Positions 25,004 through 33,006 of a DNA stretch of 64,000 nucleotides are shown here, piece by piece. Below the pieces are notes generated by a model, which was not told the origin of the DNA, did not search any database, and saw nothing but the letters and a program-made list of their open reading frames with translations. Numbering within the stretch: the stretch's first letter is position 1; each line of letters starts with the position of its first letter. This DNA comes from Streptomyces sp. NBC_01224 (GTDB taxonomy: Bacteria > Actinomycetota > Actinomycetes > Streptomycetales > Streptomycetaceae). The stretch covers positions 4,645,001 through 4,709,000 of the forward strand of contig NZ_CP108529.1 in NCBI RefSeq assembly GCF_036002945.1. Direction: 5' to 3'. The position numbers were made by a program, and so were the translations under genes.

Positions 25004-26212
25004 TCAGCTGAGGAGGTGCGCGGCCAGTAGGTCGCCCAGTGCCTCCTCGTGTGCCGCCGCCGGGCCGAGGGAGAGCTCGATCTGCTTCGCCCAGGCATGG
25101 AAGCGGTGCAGTGGGTAGTCGGTGTCCGCGCCGAAGCCGCCGTGCAGATGCTGTGCCGTCTGCACGACCCGGCGGACACCGTCCGACGCCCAGATCTTCG
25201 CCACGGCAATGTCGCCCTCAGCGGGCAGCGCACCGCCGGCCCCGGTGGAGATCCTCCAGGCCGCCTGCCAGAGCGTCACTTCCATGGCCCGCAGGTCGAT
25301 GTAACGGTCCGCGGCCTGTACGGCGACGGACTGGAAGGTCGCGACGGGAAAGCCGAACTGCTCGCGCTTGCCGGTGTATTCGCTCGTCATGGTCAGCACA
25401 GCCTCGCCCAGACCCAGCGCGAGTGCGCACGTCCCGGTGATGAGCAGGGCGCGCAACCACTCCCAGGCCCCGACGGTGTCGATCAGCGCACGGCTGTCGA
25501 TCCGTACCGAATCCAGCCGGACCTCGGCGAACAGCTCACCGCTGGTGGAGACCTGCTCGGCCAGAGTGACGCCGTCGTGGGTGGGCCGGATCAGGGCCAC
25601 AACGGCCCGGCCCTCGCCCGTGTGGGCAGGAATCGCGATCCAGTCCGCGGCCTGCGCCCAGGGCACCCCTGACTGCACCCCGTCGAGCACCCAGCCCGCA
25701 GCATCACCGTCGGCGTCGCCGGGGGCGTTGCCAGGCCCGTCGCCAAGACCCTTGCCAAGCCGGTTGCTCGCGGGGGCTTCCCGGCGGGCGGTGACGGCGA
25801 GCTCGGCCGGGTCGTGGCCGGTGCGGCCGCTGGCCCCGACGGTGAGGACCAGCTCGCCCCGGCCGACCCCGGGCAGCAGCTCGGCGACCAGCCCCGCGTC
25901 GCCGTAGCGCTGGAGCGCCATCGCGACCGCGCACGTCTCCAGCAGCGGCACCCGCGCAAGTACCCTGGCGGACTCACGCAGCACCAGACAGAGCGCGACT
26001 GGATCGAGCCCGGCCCCGCCATGCTCCGGCGACAGCGTCAGACCCAGCAGGTCGCCTGCGGCGAGCCCGGCCCACAGAGGCCGGTCGATGTCCTCGGCCA
26101 CCGCTCCCGGCACGAGAGCGGGGCTGGGTACCCCGTCGGGCGCAACGCCCGAGAAGACCGCTCTCGCTGCCTCAGTGGCTGCCTGCTGTTCCTCGGTGAA
26201 GGTGAAGTCCAC
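25004..26212 (-). CDS. Acyl-CoA dehydrogenase family protein
   Basis: 402 residues, GTG start. ACAD architecture: an N-terminal helical domain (MDFTFTEEQQAATEAARAVF), a middle beta domain truncated or variable around 150-230, and C-terminal FAD-binding helices (LGEAVLTMTSEYTGKREQFGFPVATFQSVAVQAAD, and HLHGGFGADTDYPLHRF). A clear catalytic Glu was not identified, as in many alpha-subunit-like ACADs of steroid catabolism. A run of DG-rich residues (about 157-172, LGDGPGNAPGDADGDAAG) is an insertion. It follows paaE on the same strand but has its own upstream palindromes, so it may be separately controlled. Confidence 0.9.
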   Translation of the reverse strand: MDFTFTEEQQAATEAARAVFSGVAPDGVPSPALVPGAVAEDIDRPLWAGLAAGDLLGLTLSPEHGGAGLDPVALCLVLRESARVLARVPLLETCAVAMALQRYGDAGLVAELLPGVGRGELVLTVGASGRTGHDPAELAVTARREAPASNRLGKGLGDGPGNAPGDADGDAAGWVLDGVQSGVPWAQAADWIAIPAHTGEGRAVVALIRPTHDGVTLAEQVSTSGELFAEVRLDSVRIDSRALIDTVGAWEWLRALLITGTCALALGLGEAVLTMTSEYTGKREQFGFPVATFQSVAVQAADRYIDLRAMEVTLWQAAWRISTGAGGALPAEGDIAVAKIWASDGVRRVVQTAQHLHGGFGADTDYPLHRFHAWAKQIELSLGPAAAHEEALGDLLAAHLLS

Positions 26213-26251
26213 TGCCCTGGCCTCCCGCGAACCGCTGCTCCCGTACCCGGA

Positions 26252-26284
26252 CTTGACGGATCGTCAAGATAGAACAGGTTCTAT
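26252..26284 (-). promoter_or_regulatory. Two abutting palindromes upstream of the acyl-CoA dehydrogenase; one matches the KstR motif
   Basis: CTTGACG-GAT-CGTCAAG (26252-26268) and ATAGAAC-AG-GTTCTAT (26269-26284) are perfect 7-bp-arm palindromes placed back to back. The second contains TAGAACAGGTTCTA, fitting the TNNAACNNGTTNNA consensus of the TetR-family sterol-catabolism repressor KstR. Minus-strand TTGACG could also be a -35, with TACGGG 16 bp on as a weak -10. Confidence 0.7.
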
Positions 26285-26329
26285 GAGAAGGGAACAGGAG
26301 GAAGGGGGGCGGAGACGGAGGGGGCGCGG

Positions 26330-27388
26330 TCAGCGGTCGAAGTCGAGCTCCACCTCCGGAGTGACGGGATGTGACTGGCACGCCAGCACATAGCCGGCGC
26401 CCGTCTCTTCGGGTTCCAGCGCGAAATTGCGGTCCATCCGTACCTCGCCCGAGACCAGGAATGCCCGGCAGGTCCCGCACACACCGCCCTTGCAGGCGTA
26501 CGGTGCGTCGGAGCGGCTGCGCAGCACGGTCTCCAGCAGCGATTCGCCCTCCTGTACCGGCCATGTGCCGGAGCGGCCGTCCAGGGTCGCGGTGAGGCTG
26601 CTGTGAGCAGGCGTTTCGGCCCGGGTGCGGGCAGGTGCGTTCGGGCCGTCGTCCACATGGAAGATCTCCTGGTGGATGCGGGTCCGGTCGACACCCAGGT
26701 CGTGCAGCGCGCGTTCGGCGGCCTGTACCAGCCCGAATGGCCCGCACAGATACCAGCCGTCCACCTCCGGCACGGGTAGCAGCGCGGGCAGCAGCTCGGT
26801 GAGCCGGTCCCCGTCCAGCCGGCCGGAAGGGAGACCTGCCTGCTGCTCCTCCCGGGAGAGCACCGTGACCAGCTGGAACCGGTCCGGATAGCGGTCTTTG
26901 AGGTCGGCGACCTCGTCCAGGAACATCGTCGAGACCGCCGTCCGGTCGCTGCGGATCAGACAGAAACTGGCGTCGGGCTCCCGCGCCAGCAGTGTCGCCG
27001 CGATCGACAGCACCGGGGTGATCCCGCTGCCCCCTACGATCGCCGCGAAATGTCCGGCACGGGGCGTGAGCACGAAGCGGCCCATCGGTGGCATCGACTC
27101 GATCAGGTCACCGACGGCGAGTTCCTTTAGCGCGTACGTGGAGAACGCGCCGCCGTCGACGAGCCTAATGCCCACCCGTAGCGCCGGATCCGACGGTTCA
27201 TCGGTGGCTGGGGAACAGATCGAGTACGAGCGGCGGATCTCTTCACCTTCGACGCTGTAGCGCACATTGAGGTGCTGGCCGGGCTTGTGGCGGAAGGTCT
27301 CGCGCAGCTCGGGTGGCACGGCGAAGGTGACGGCCACCGAATCGTCCGTGAGCCGTTCGATCGCGCGGACCCGGAGCGGATGGAACAT
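26330..27388 (-). CDS. paaE: Phenylacetyl-CoA 1,2-epoxidase reductase subunit PaaE
   Basis: 352 residues. An FAD-binding ferredoxin-reductase domain (about 1-100, RRSYSICSP), an NAD-binding domain (about 105-230, GGSGITPVLSI) and a C-terminal plant-type 2Fe-2S ferredoxin domain (about 262-352) with Cys ligands in YACKGGVCGTCRA and VLACQSHP. Transfers electrons from NADPH to the PaaABC oxygenase. The start is directly abutted to the paaD stop (TAGATG). Confidence 0.96.
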   Translation of the reverse strand: MFHPLRVRAIERLTDDSVAVTFAVPPELRETFRHKPGQHLNVRYSVEGEEIRRSYSICSPATDEPSDPALRVGIRLVDGGAFSTYALKELAVGDLIESMPPMGRFVLTPRAGHFAAIVGGSGITPVLSIAATLLAREPDASFCLIRSDRTAVSTMFLDEVADLKDRYPDRFQLVTVLSREEQQAGLPSGRLDGDRLTELLPALLPVPEVDGWYLCGPFGLVQAAERALHDLGVDRTRIHQEIFHVDDGPNAPARTRAETPAHSSLTATLDGRSGTWPVQEGESLLETVLRSRSDAPYACKGGVCGTCRAFLVSGEVRMDRNFALEPEETGAGYVLACQSHPVTPEVELDFDR

Positions 27389-27901
27389 CTACAACTCCTT
27401 GAAGTGGTCGAACGGTTCGCGACATGTCACACAGCGGCGCAGTGCCTTGCATGCGGTGGAGGAGAACCGGCTCAGCAGCTCCGTATCGGTCGAGCCGCAG
27501 TGCGGGCAGCGGACCGAGAGAGTGAGCAGCACTGGGCCGCCTGCGGGGGCCGTTGCATTGTGCGGGCGCGGGCGCGGGGGCGCGATGCCGAACTCGGCCA
27601 GCTTGCGCCGCCCTTCCGCGCTGATGTCGTCCGTGGACCAGGCAGGCGAGAGTACGGTGACCACGGAGACTTCCGGTATGCCGTGGTCGTGCAGCACCTG
27701 CTCGATGTCGGCGGACATTGCCTCGATCGCCGGGCAGCCGGTGTAGGTCGGGGTGAGGCGTACCGTGACCTTGCCGGGCGCCACCACGTCCACGCCCCGG
27801 AGCACCCCCAGATCGTCCAGGGTCAGCACGGGCAGTTCGGGATCGGGTACGGAGCCTGCCAGTCGGCACAGCTCCTCCTCCAGGAGCGTTTCGGTCACCA
27901 T
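27389..27901 (-). CDS. paaD: Phenylacetate degradation protein PaaD (Fe-S assembly, DUF59)
   Basis: 170 residues. An N-terminal MIP18/DUF59 domain (about 1-95: SVPDPELPVLTLDDLGVLR, LTPTYTGCPAIEAM) and a C-terminal zinc-ribbon-like segment with CPHCGS and CVTCREP. Required for maturation of the epoxidase, probably its Fe-S reductase. The ATG at 27901 overlaps the paaC stop; a GTG at 27898 (GTGA overlap) is equally possible. Confidence 0.94.
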   Translation of the reverse strand: MVTETLLEEELCRLAGSVPDPELPVLTLDDLGVLRGVDVVAPGKVTVRLTPTYTGCPAIEAMSADIEQVLHDHGIPEVSVVTVLSPAWSTDDISAEGRRKLAEFGIAPPRPRPHNATAPAGGPVLLTLSVRCPHCGSTDTELLSRFSSTACKALRRCVTCREPFDHFKEL

Positions 27902-28596
27902 GACGCCCCCGGGTGGCTGCGATGCAGGTGCTGCATCTCGGCGATCATCCGGCCGAAGGGTTCGGTGTGGATGCCCTGCCGTCCCGCGCCCGCCGTCCAT
28001 GCTCCGGACTGTGGGCCGGCCGGTACGGTCAGCGTGGCCTGCTGCAGCACTGCGGTGACGGACTCAAGCCAGCCGCTGTTCAGCGACTGCCAGTCGATCT
28101 CCACGCCCTCGACGGGCTGGAACAGTTCGCCGGTGAACCGCCACAGGGCGTCGACCCCGCGCTGCATCCGCTCATGGCTCTCTGCAGTGCCGTCGCCGAG
28201 CCGCAGCGTCCAGTGCTCCGCGTGGTCCTGGTGGTAGGCGACCTCCTTGACTGCCTTCGCCGCCAGCCCGGCGAATGGACCTTCACCGGCCGCCAGCTGC
28301 TCGTGGAGCAGCCGCTGGTACGTGGAGAAGTAGAGCTGGCGGGCGATGGTGTGGGCGAAGTCGCCGTTCGGCTGCTCGACCAGTTGGACGTTGCGGAAGG
28401 CACGCTCCTCGCGCAGATATGCCAGCTCGTCCTCGTCCCCGACAAGGGAGAGCAGCACCCGTGCCTGTCCCAACAGGTCCAGGGCGATGTTGGCCAGGGC
28501 CACTTCCTCTTCCAGTACGGGGGCATGGCCGGCCCACTCCCCCAGCCGGTGCGAGAGCACCAATGCGTCGTCGCCCAGGGCGAGGGCCGCGGTCAC
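27895..28596 (-). CDS. paaC: Phenylacetyl-CoA epoxidase structural subunit PaaC
   Basis: 233-residue ferritin-like helical protein of the PaaC family (LGDDALVLSHRLGEWAGHAP, LGQARVLLSLVGDEDELAYLR, VKEVAYHQDHAEHWTLRLGDG). It stabilises the catalytic PaaA subunit in the PaaABC oxygenase and lacks the di-iron set. The GTG start overlaps the paaB stop by 4 bp. Confidence 0.95.
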   Translation of the reverse strand: MTAALALGDDALVLSHRLGEWAGHAPVLEEEVALANIALDLLGQARVLLSLVGDEDELAYLREERAFRNVQLVEQPNGDFAHTIARQLYFSTYQRLLHEQLAAGEGPFAGLAAKAVKEVAYHQDHAEHWTLRLGDGTAESHERMQRGVDALWRFTGELFQPVEGVEIDWQSLNSGWLESVTAVLQQATLTVPAGPQSGAWTAGAGRQGIHTEPFGRMIAEMQHLHRSHPGASW

Positions 28597-28883
28597 AGGT
28601 GCTTCACCCCTTCCGGGATCTCGTAGAACGTCGGGTGCCGGTACGGCTTGTCACCGGCCGGCTCGAAGAAGGAGTCCTTCTCGTCGGGCGAGGAGGCCGT
28701 GACCTGTGCGGACGGGACCACCCAGATGGAGACGCCCTCGGAACGGCGCGTGTACAGATCGCGCGCGTTGCGCAGGGCCATTTCCGCGTCCGGGGCGTGC
28801 AGGCTGCCGGCGTGGGTGTGGGACAGCCCGCGCCGCGAACGCACGAACACCTCCCACAGCGGCCATTCGGTCGAACTGCTCAT
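28593..28883 (-). CDS. paaB: Phenylacetyl-CoA epoxidase subunit PaaB
   Basis: 96-residue small subunit: WPLWEVFVRSRRGLSHTHAGSLHA, MALRNARDLYTRR, VWVVPSAQVTASSP-like core and FYEIPEGVKHL end. It bridges PaaAC heterodimers in the oxygenase. The ATG at 28883 overlaps the paaA stop (ATGA). Confidence 0.96.
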   Translation of the reverse strand: MSSSTEWPLWEVFVRSRRGLSHTHAGSLHAPDAEMALRNARDLYTRRSEGVSIWVVPSAQVTASSPDEKDSFFEPAGDKPYRHPTFYEIPEGVKHL

Positions 28884-29884
28884 GCTGTTGCCTCCCCGTT
28901 CCGTACTGCTGTGTGCTTCTCGGCATACGCGACCGCCGCGTCCCGGACCCAGGAGCCCTCCTCGTGCGCCCGGCGGCGCTGGGTGAGGCGCTGCTCGTTG
29001 CACGGGCCGTTGCCCTTGAGGACCTCCTGGAACTCCTGCCAGTCGATCGCCCCGAAGTCGTGCTGTCCACGCTTCTCGTTCCACCGGAGGTCCGGGTCCG
29101 GAAGGGTGAGCCCCAGCGCCTCGGCCTGGGGGACACAGATGTCCACGAAGCGCTGCCGCAGCTCGTCGTTGGAGTGCCGCTTGATCTTCCAGGTCATCGA
29201 CTGCGCCGAGTGGGCCGATGCGTCATCCGGAGGGCCGAACATCATCAGGGACGGCCACCACCAGCGGTTCACCGCGTCCTGCGCCATCTCGTGCTGTGCC
29301 GGGGTGCCGCGGCTGAGGGTGAGCAGCAGCTCGTAACCCTGACGCTGGTGGAAGGACTCCTCCTTGCAGATACGGACCATCGCCCGGGCGTACGGGCCGT
29401 AGGAGCAGCGACAGAGCGGAACCTGGTTGGTGATCGCGGCGCCGTCCACGAGCCAGCCGATCGCGCCGACGTCCGCCCAGGTCAGCGTGGGGTAATTGAA
29501 GATCGATGAATACCTCTGGCGGCCTGCGTGGAGCTTGTCCAGCAGCTCCTCGCGGCCGGTGCCGAGGGTCTCCGCGGCGCTGTACAGATAGAGCCCGTGT
29601 CCGGCCTCGTCCTGCACTTTGGCCATCAGGATCGCCTTGCGGCGCAGCGAGGGCGCTCGCGAGATCCAGTTGGCCTCCGGCTGCATTCCGATGATTTCGG
29701 AATGGGCATGCTGGGCCATTTGCCTGACCAGTGAGGCACGGTACGCATCCGGCATCCAGTCGCGCGGCTCGATGCGCTCGTCCGCCGCCACCGCAGCATC
29801 GAAGGCCGCCTCCAGGGCCTCGCCCGTCCCTTCAGGCCTGCCTGCCTCTGCCTGCGCTGTCTGGTCCGCAGTCACTGCCGTCAT
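28880..29884 (-). CDS. paaA: Phenylacetyl-CoA 1,2-epoxidase catalytic subunit PaaA
   Basis: 334-residue bacterial multicomponent di-iron oxygenase. Ligand-bearing helices are visible: AKVQDEAGHGLYLYSAAETL and RICKEESFHQRQGYELLL (EXXH motifs), plus the SEIIGMQPEANW segment. Forms the ring-epoxidising enzyme with PaaB/C and reductase PaaE, converting phenylacetyl-CoA to its 1,2-epoxide. First gene of the paaABCDE operon with AGGGAG before the ATG; a TetR-type palindrome lies 21-34 bp upstream of the start. Confidence 0.97.
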   Translation of the reverse strand: MTAVTADQTAQAEAGRPEGTGEALEAAFDAAVAADERIEPRDWMPDAYRASLVRQMAQHAHSEIIGMQPEANWISRAPSLRRKAILMAKVQDEAGHGLYLYSAAETLGTGREELLDKLHAGRQRYSSIFNYPTLTWADVGAIGWLVDGAAITNQVPLCRCSYGPYARAMVRICKEESFHQRQGYELLLTLSRGTPAQHEMAQDAVNRWWWPSLMMFGPPDDASAHSAQSMTWKIKRHSNDELRQRFVDICVPQAEALGLTLPDPDLRWNEKRGQHDFGAIDWQEFQEVLKGNGPCNEQRLTQRRRAHEEGSWVRDAAVAYAEKHTAVRNGEATA

Positions 29885-29904
29885 CCCGGACTCCCTACCG
29901 ACCG

Positions 29905-29918
29905 ACCGATCGTTCGGT
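29905..29918 (-). promoter_or_regulatory. PaaR-like operator upstream of paaA
   Basis: ACCGAACGATCGGT (read on minus) is the core ACCG-NN-CG-NN-CGGT palindrome of TetR-family PaaR as reported for Corynebacterium. The identical 14-mer occurs at 34762-34775 before paaN and the TetR gene. Expected role: repression of paaA-E in the absence of phenylacetyl-CoA. Confidence 0.75.
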
Positions 29919-30003
29919 TCAATGTCTTCAATGGTGAGTCGGTGGCCCGTAGGGTGTCAACCCTGTGGATAACTCACCGGGGATCGACGGGGATCGGGGC
30001 GGG

Positions 30004-30765
30004 ATGGATTCGTACGACGACAGGGCTGTCGGGAGTGGGAACGGGAGCGCCGGGCCAGGGCCGGGGCAGCGCGAGGACGCGTCGTCCGGCGCCGGTCGGG
30101 GGGCGGGTCAAGGTCCCCGTGTCGGCATGGCTGCCCTGTCACTTCCGTACCAGATCGTTGCCGCGATCGCACTGTCGGTCATCGGGCTCGTTGCCTGCGC
30201 TCAGCTGGCCATGGTGTTTCTGCATGTCGCACCCTCCAACACCCTGACCAAGCAGCACGGCGAAGCGGTCGACGACTGGATCTATCCCGAGTTCGAGCAG
30301 AACTGGAAGCTCTTCGCCCCCAACCCGCTTCAGCAGAACGTGGCCGTTCATGTACGAGCCGAGATAGCCGGCGCCGACGGCCGCCGCACCACCCCCTGGA
30401 TGAGCCTCTCCGGTGAGGACGGCAAGGCGATACGCGGCAATCTGCTCCCCAGCCACATCCATCAGAACGAGCTCCGTCGCGGCTGGGAATTCTATGTCGG
30501 TTCCCATGACAACGAGAACCGGGCGAACGGCCTGCGCGGTGAGCTCTCCGAGCAATACATCCGCCGCATCGCGATGCGGCGCCTCGGCGAACACGACTAC
30601 GGCGGCACCGTCGAGCGCATCCAGATCCGTTCCGAGGTGCGGTCCATCGCGGCGCCCGGATGGAGCGAGGAAAAGATCAGTACGAAGCCGTCATACCGGG
30701 TGCTGCCGTGGTGGACCGTGACCCCCGCCGACCTCCCCGAGAACGCCAAGGGAGCGGACAAGTGA
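30004..30765 (+). CDS. DUF5819 family membrane protein
   Basis: 253 residues from ATG 30004 (GGGGCGGG upstream). A GTG at 29965, 10 bp after a TAGGGT -10, would add 13 residues and could be leaderless. A Gly/Arg-rich N-terminus is followed by one transmembrane helix (about 48-70, ALSVIGLVACAQLAMVFL) and an extracytoplasmic domain with WIYPEFEQNWKLFAPNPLQQN, the hallmark of DUF5819. The stop overlaps the next gene by GTGA. In this family the partner is routinely an HTTM protein; biochemical role unknown. Confidence 0.85.
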   Translation: MDSYDDRAVGSGNGSAGPGPGQREDASSGAGRGAGQGPRVGMAALSLPYQIVAAIALSVIGLVACAQLAMVFLHVAPSNTLTKQHGEAVDDWIYPEFEQNWKLFAPNPLQQNVAVHVRAEIAGADGRRTTPWMSLSGEDGKAIRGNLLPSHIHQNELRRGWEFYVGSHDNENRANGLRGELSEQYIRRIAMRRLGEHDYGGTVERIQIRSEVRSIAAPGWSEEKISTKPSYRVLPWWTVTPADLPENAKGADK

Positions 30766-32033
30766 GTACGTTCACCTTCGACCGCAAGCTCGCCCGCGCC
30801 GTCCAGCGCATCACTTCCTCGGCCCTGGGCCCGTACCAGAGCGCCGTAATCCGAATCGGTTTCTCCGCCACCTATCTGCTGTACCTGCTGCGCGAACTGC
30901 CGCACCGCCACGAGATGTACGGACCCGACGCCCCGTGGCGCTGGGACATGGCGCGGCAGCTCATATCGGGCAATCAGGCATTCACCACGCTCATGTGGTC
31001 GGACAGTACGGTCTGGTTCGAGATCGTGTACGCGGTTGCTCTGCTCTCCGCCGCGCTGCTGATGGTCGGCTGGCATACCCGCGGCATGTCGGTCCTCTTC
31101 ATGGCCGGTGTGCTCTCCCTGCAGAACCGCAGCATTTTCATGGGCGACGGCGGCGACAATGTCATCCATCTGATGGCGATCTACCTCGTGCTGACGCGCT
31201 GCGGGCAGGTCTGGTCGTTGGATGCACGGCGTGCGGCGCGCGCGGCGCGTGTGGGCCGTGTGACGGATGCGTATGCGTATGCGGAAGACGATGCTCCGCG
31301 GCGTTCGGGGCTGGGGGATGTGGCCGGTCCGGTTCTCTGGGTGGTACTCGGCCTGGTTCTGACCGTGGCCACCGTGACAGATGGCCTCGGCGGCACCTGG
31401 TGGCTGCCGGTTCTCTTCTGGGTCCTCTGGGCCGGCCAGGGTGCCTGGTGGGCCGTGAATCGTTACGCGCCCCACAGCGAAGCGCGCACCCTGCTGGATG
31501 TCGTCGCCAATCTCGCCCACAACGCGACCCTCGTCGTGATCATGGCCGAGGTCTGCCTGATCTACGCGACAGCAGGGTGGTACAAGATCCAGGGTTCGCG
31601 GTGGCAGGACGGCACGGCGCTGTACTACCCGCTCAAGCTCGACGCCTTCACGCCCTGGCCCGGGCTGTCGGACATCCTCGCGTCCAGCGGTGTCATGGTG
31701 ATGCTGCTGACGTACGGCACGGTCATCGTGCAGGTCGCCTTCCCCTTCACCCTGTTCAACCGGCGGGTCAAGAACGTCCTGCTCGTCGTCATGGTGTGTG
31801 AGCACGCCGGCATCGCCCTGCTGCTCGGGCTGCCGTTCTTCTCGATGGCGATGATCGCCGCCGACTCCGTCTTCCTGCCGACCGTCTTCCTGGTGTGGCT
31901 CGGCGGCCGGGTGACCCTCGGGCGGGAACTGCTGTTCTCGCGCAGGGGCAAGGTGCCGGGGCAGCGGCGAGCCGTCGATGACGAGGAGGCCCCGCAGCAC
32001 AGTGGCGACGGGGGCCATACGCTCGTCGGGTGA
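30762..32033 (+). CDS. HTTM domain integral membrane protein (vitamin K-dependent gamma-carboxylase-like)
   Basis: 423 residues, GTG start overlapping the DUF5819 stop. About eight transmembrane helices. The N-terminus SAVIRIGFSATYLLYLLRELPHRHEMYGP and the segment AGWYKIQGSRWQDGTALYYPL are characteristic of HTTM, the membrane domain shared with vitamin K-dependent gamma-carboxylase. A loop at about 163-185 is low-complexity (TDAYAYAEDDAPRR). No C-terminal lumenal carboxylase domain is present. Substrate unknown; tight coupling to DUF5819 implies a complex. Confidence 0.9.
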   Translation: MSTFTFDRKLARAVQRITSSALGPYQSAVIRIGFSATYLLYLLRELPHRHEMYGPDAPWRWDMARQLISGNQAFTTLMWSDSTVWFEIVYAVALLSAALLMVGWHTRGMSVLFMAGVLSLQNRSIFMGDGGDNVIHLMAIYLVLTRCGQVWSLDARRAARAARVGRVTDAYAYAEDDAPRRSGLGDVAGPVLWVVLGLVLTVATVTDGLGGTWWLPVLFWVLWAGQGAWWAVNRYAPHSEARTLLDVVANLAHNATLVVIMAEVCLIYATAGWYKIQGSRWQDGTALYYPLKLDAFTPWPGLSDILASSGVMVMLLTYGTVIVQVAFPFTLFNRRVKNVLLVVMVCEHAGIALLLGLPFFSMAMIAADSVFLPTVFLVWLGGRVTLGRELLFSRRGKVPGQRRAVDDEEAPQHSGDGGHTLVG

Positions 32034-32800
32034 GTAGTGAGAGCGGCAGCAGTAGCAACACCGGTAGTACCGGCAGTACCGGCGGGGATTCGTTGACCGA
32101 AGAGTCCGGAGGGCTCGGACGCGAACCGTCCGTCGGATCCGTGCCGGCGACGGAACCCATGCAGTACGACGACGGATTCGGGACGGAGGTCGGCGTCGGG
32201 CCGCATCCGCTGCCCTGGCCCGTGGACGAACGGTACGACCCCGAGCTGCTTGCCCACGGCGACCGGCGCAACGTGGGCGACGCCTACCGGTACTGGACAC
32301 GGGAGGCGATCGTCGCCGATCTGGATCTGCGGCGGCACGACTTCCATGTGGCGGTCGAGAACTGGGGCCACGACTTCAATATCGGCTCCGTGGTGCGCAC
32401 CGCGAACGCCTTCCTGGCCAAGGAGATCCACATTGTGGGGCGGCGGCGCTGGAACCGGCGCGGTGCGATGGTCACCGACCGGTACCAGCATGTGCGGCAC
32501 CACCCCGACACGGAATCGCTGACCGAGTGGGCGGCGGCGGAAGGGCTGCCGATCATCGGGATCGACAATCTGCCGGGGGCGGTGCCGCTGGAGCAGACCG
32601 AGCTGCCGCGGCGGTGTGTGCTGCTCTTCGGGCAGGAAGGGCCCGGGCTGACGGAAGAGGCCCGAAAGCACGCGGCGATGGTGTGCTCCATTGCGCAGTT
32701 CGGGTCGACGCGGTCGATCAATGCGGGGGCTGCGGCGGCGATCGCCATGCATGCGTGGGTGCAGCGGTATGCGGAGATTTCGGGGGCGGGGCGGGAGTAG
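32030..32800 (+). CDS. TrmH/SpoU-family RNA ribose methyltransferase
   Basis: 256 residues. A Ser/Gly-rich N-terminal extension (about 1-60) precedes a SPOUT trefoil-knot domain: NWGHDFNIGSVVRTANAFLA (motif 1, about 114-133), LLFGQEGPGLTEEA (motif 2) and STRSINAGAAAAIAMHAW (motif 3). Uses SAM for 2'-O-methylation of tRNA or rRNA; target not deducible. GTGA overlap couples it to the HTTM gene. Confidence 0.94.
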   Translation: MSSESGSSSNTGSTGSTGGDSLTEESGGLGREPSVGSVPATEPMQYDDGFGTEVGVGPHPLPWPVDERYDPELLAHGDRRNVGDAYRYWTREAIVADLDLRRHDFHVAVENWGHDFNIGSVVRTANAFLAKEIHIVGRRRWNRRGAMVTDRYQHVRHHPDTESLTEWAAAEGLPIIGIDNLPGAVPLEQTELPRRCVLLFGQEGPGLTEEARKHAAMVCSIAQFGSTRSINAGAAAAIAMHAWVQRYAEISGAGRE

Positions 32801-32841
32801 GGGCCCGGGCCCCGGGGAGGCGGGCCCGGGCCCCGGGGAGG
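32801..32841. repeat. Tandem direct repeat, two 20-bp copies
   Basis: A G/C-only-plus-one-A 20-bp unit (GGGCCCGGGC...GGGGAGG) at 32801-32820 is repeated exactly at 32822-32841 with one C between. It begins right after the trmH stop. Each unit is self-complementary enough to form hairpins. Confidence 0.9.
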
Positions 32842-32910
32842 GCTGGCGTTCTGACGTAGGCGGGGCGGCGGGTGTGGGCGTAGGCGCGGGTGGGCGTGCG
32901 GCGGGTTTGT

Positions 32911-32977
32911 TCCCCCACCCGCCCCTTCTCGTAACAGGGGCTCCGCCCCCGGACGCCCGCTCCTGATTGGGGAGCCC
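32911..32977. repeat. Streptomyces interspersed GC-rich repeat acting as terminator
   Basis: Sequence of the type CCCGCCCCTT...GGGGCTCCGCCCCCGGAC...GCTCCTGA, a dispersed intergenic element I know from many Streptomyces genomes. It contains an inverted pair GGGCTCC (32938-32944)/GGAGCCC (32971-32977). It lies between converging trmH and paaN and probably terminates both. Confidence 0.65.
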
Positions 32978-33006
32978 GGAAGATGACTGGGCGGACGAAC
33001 GGAGGA

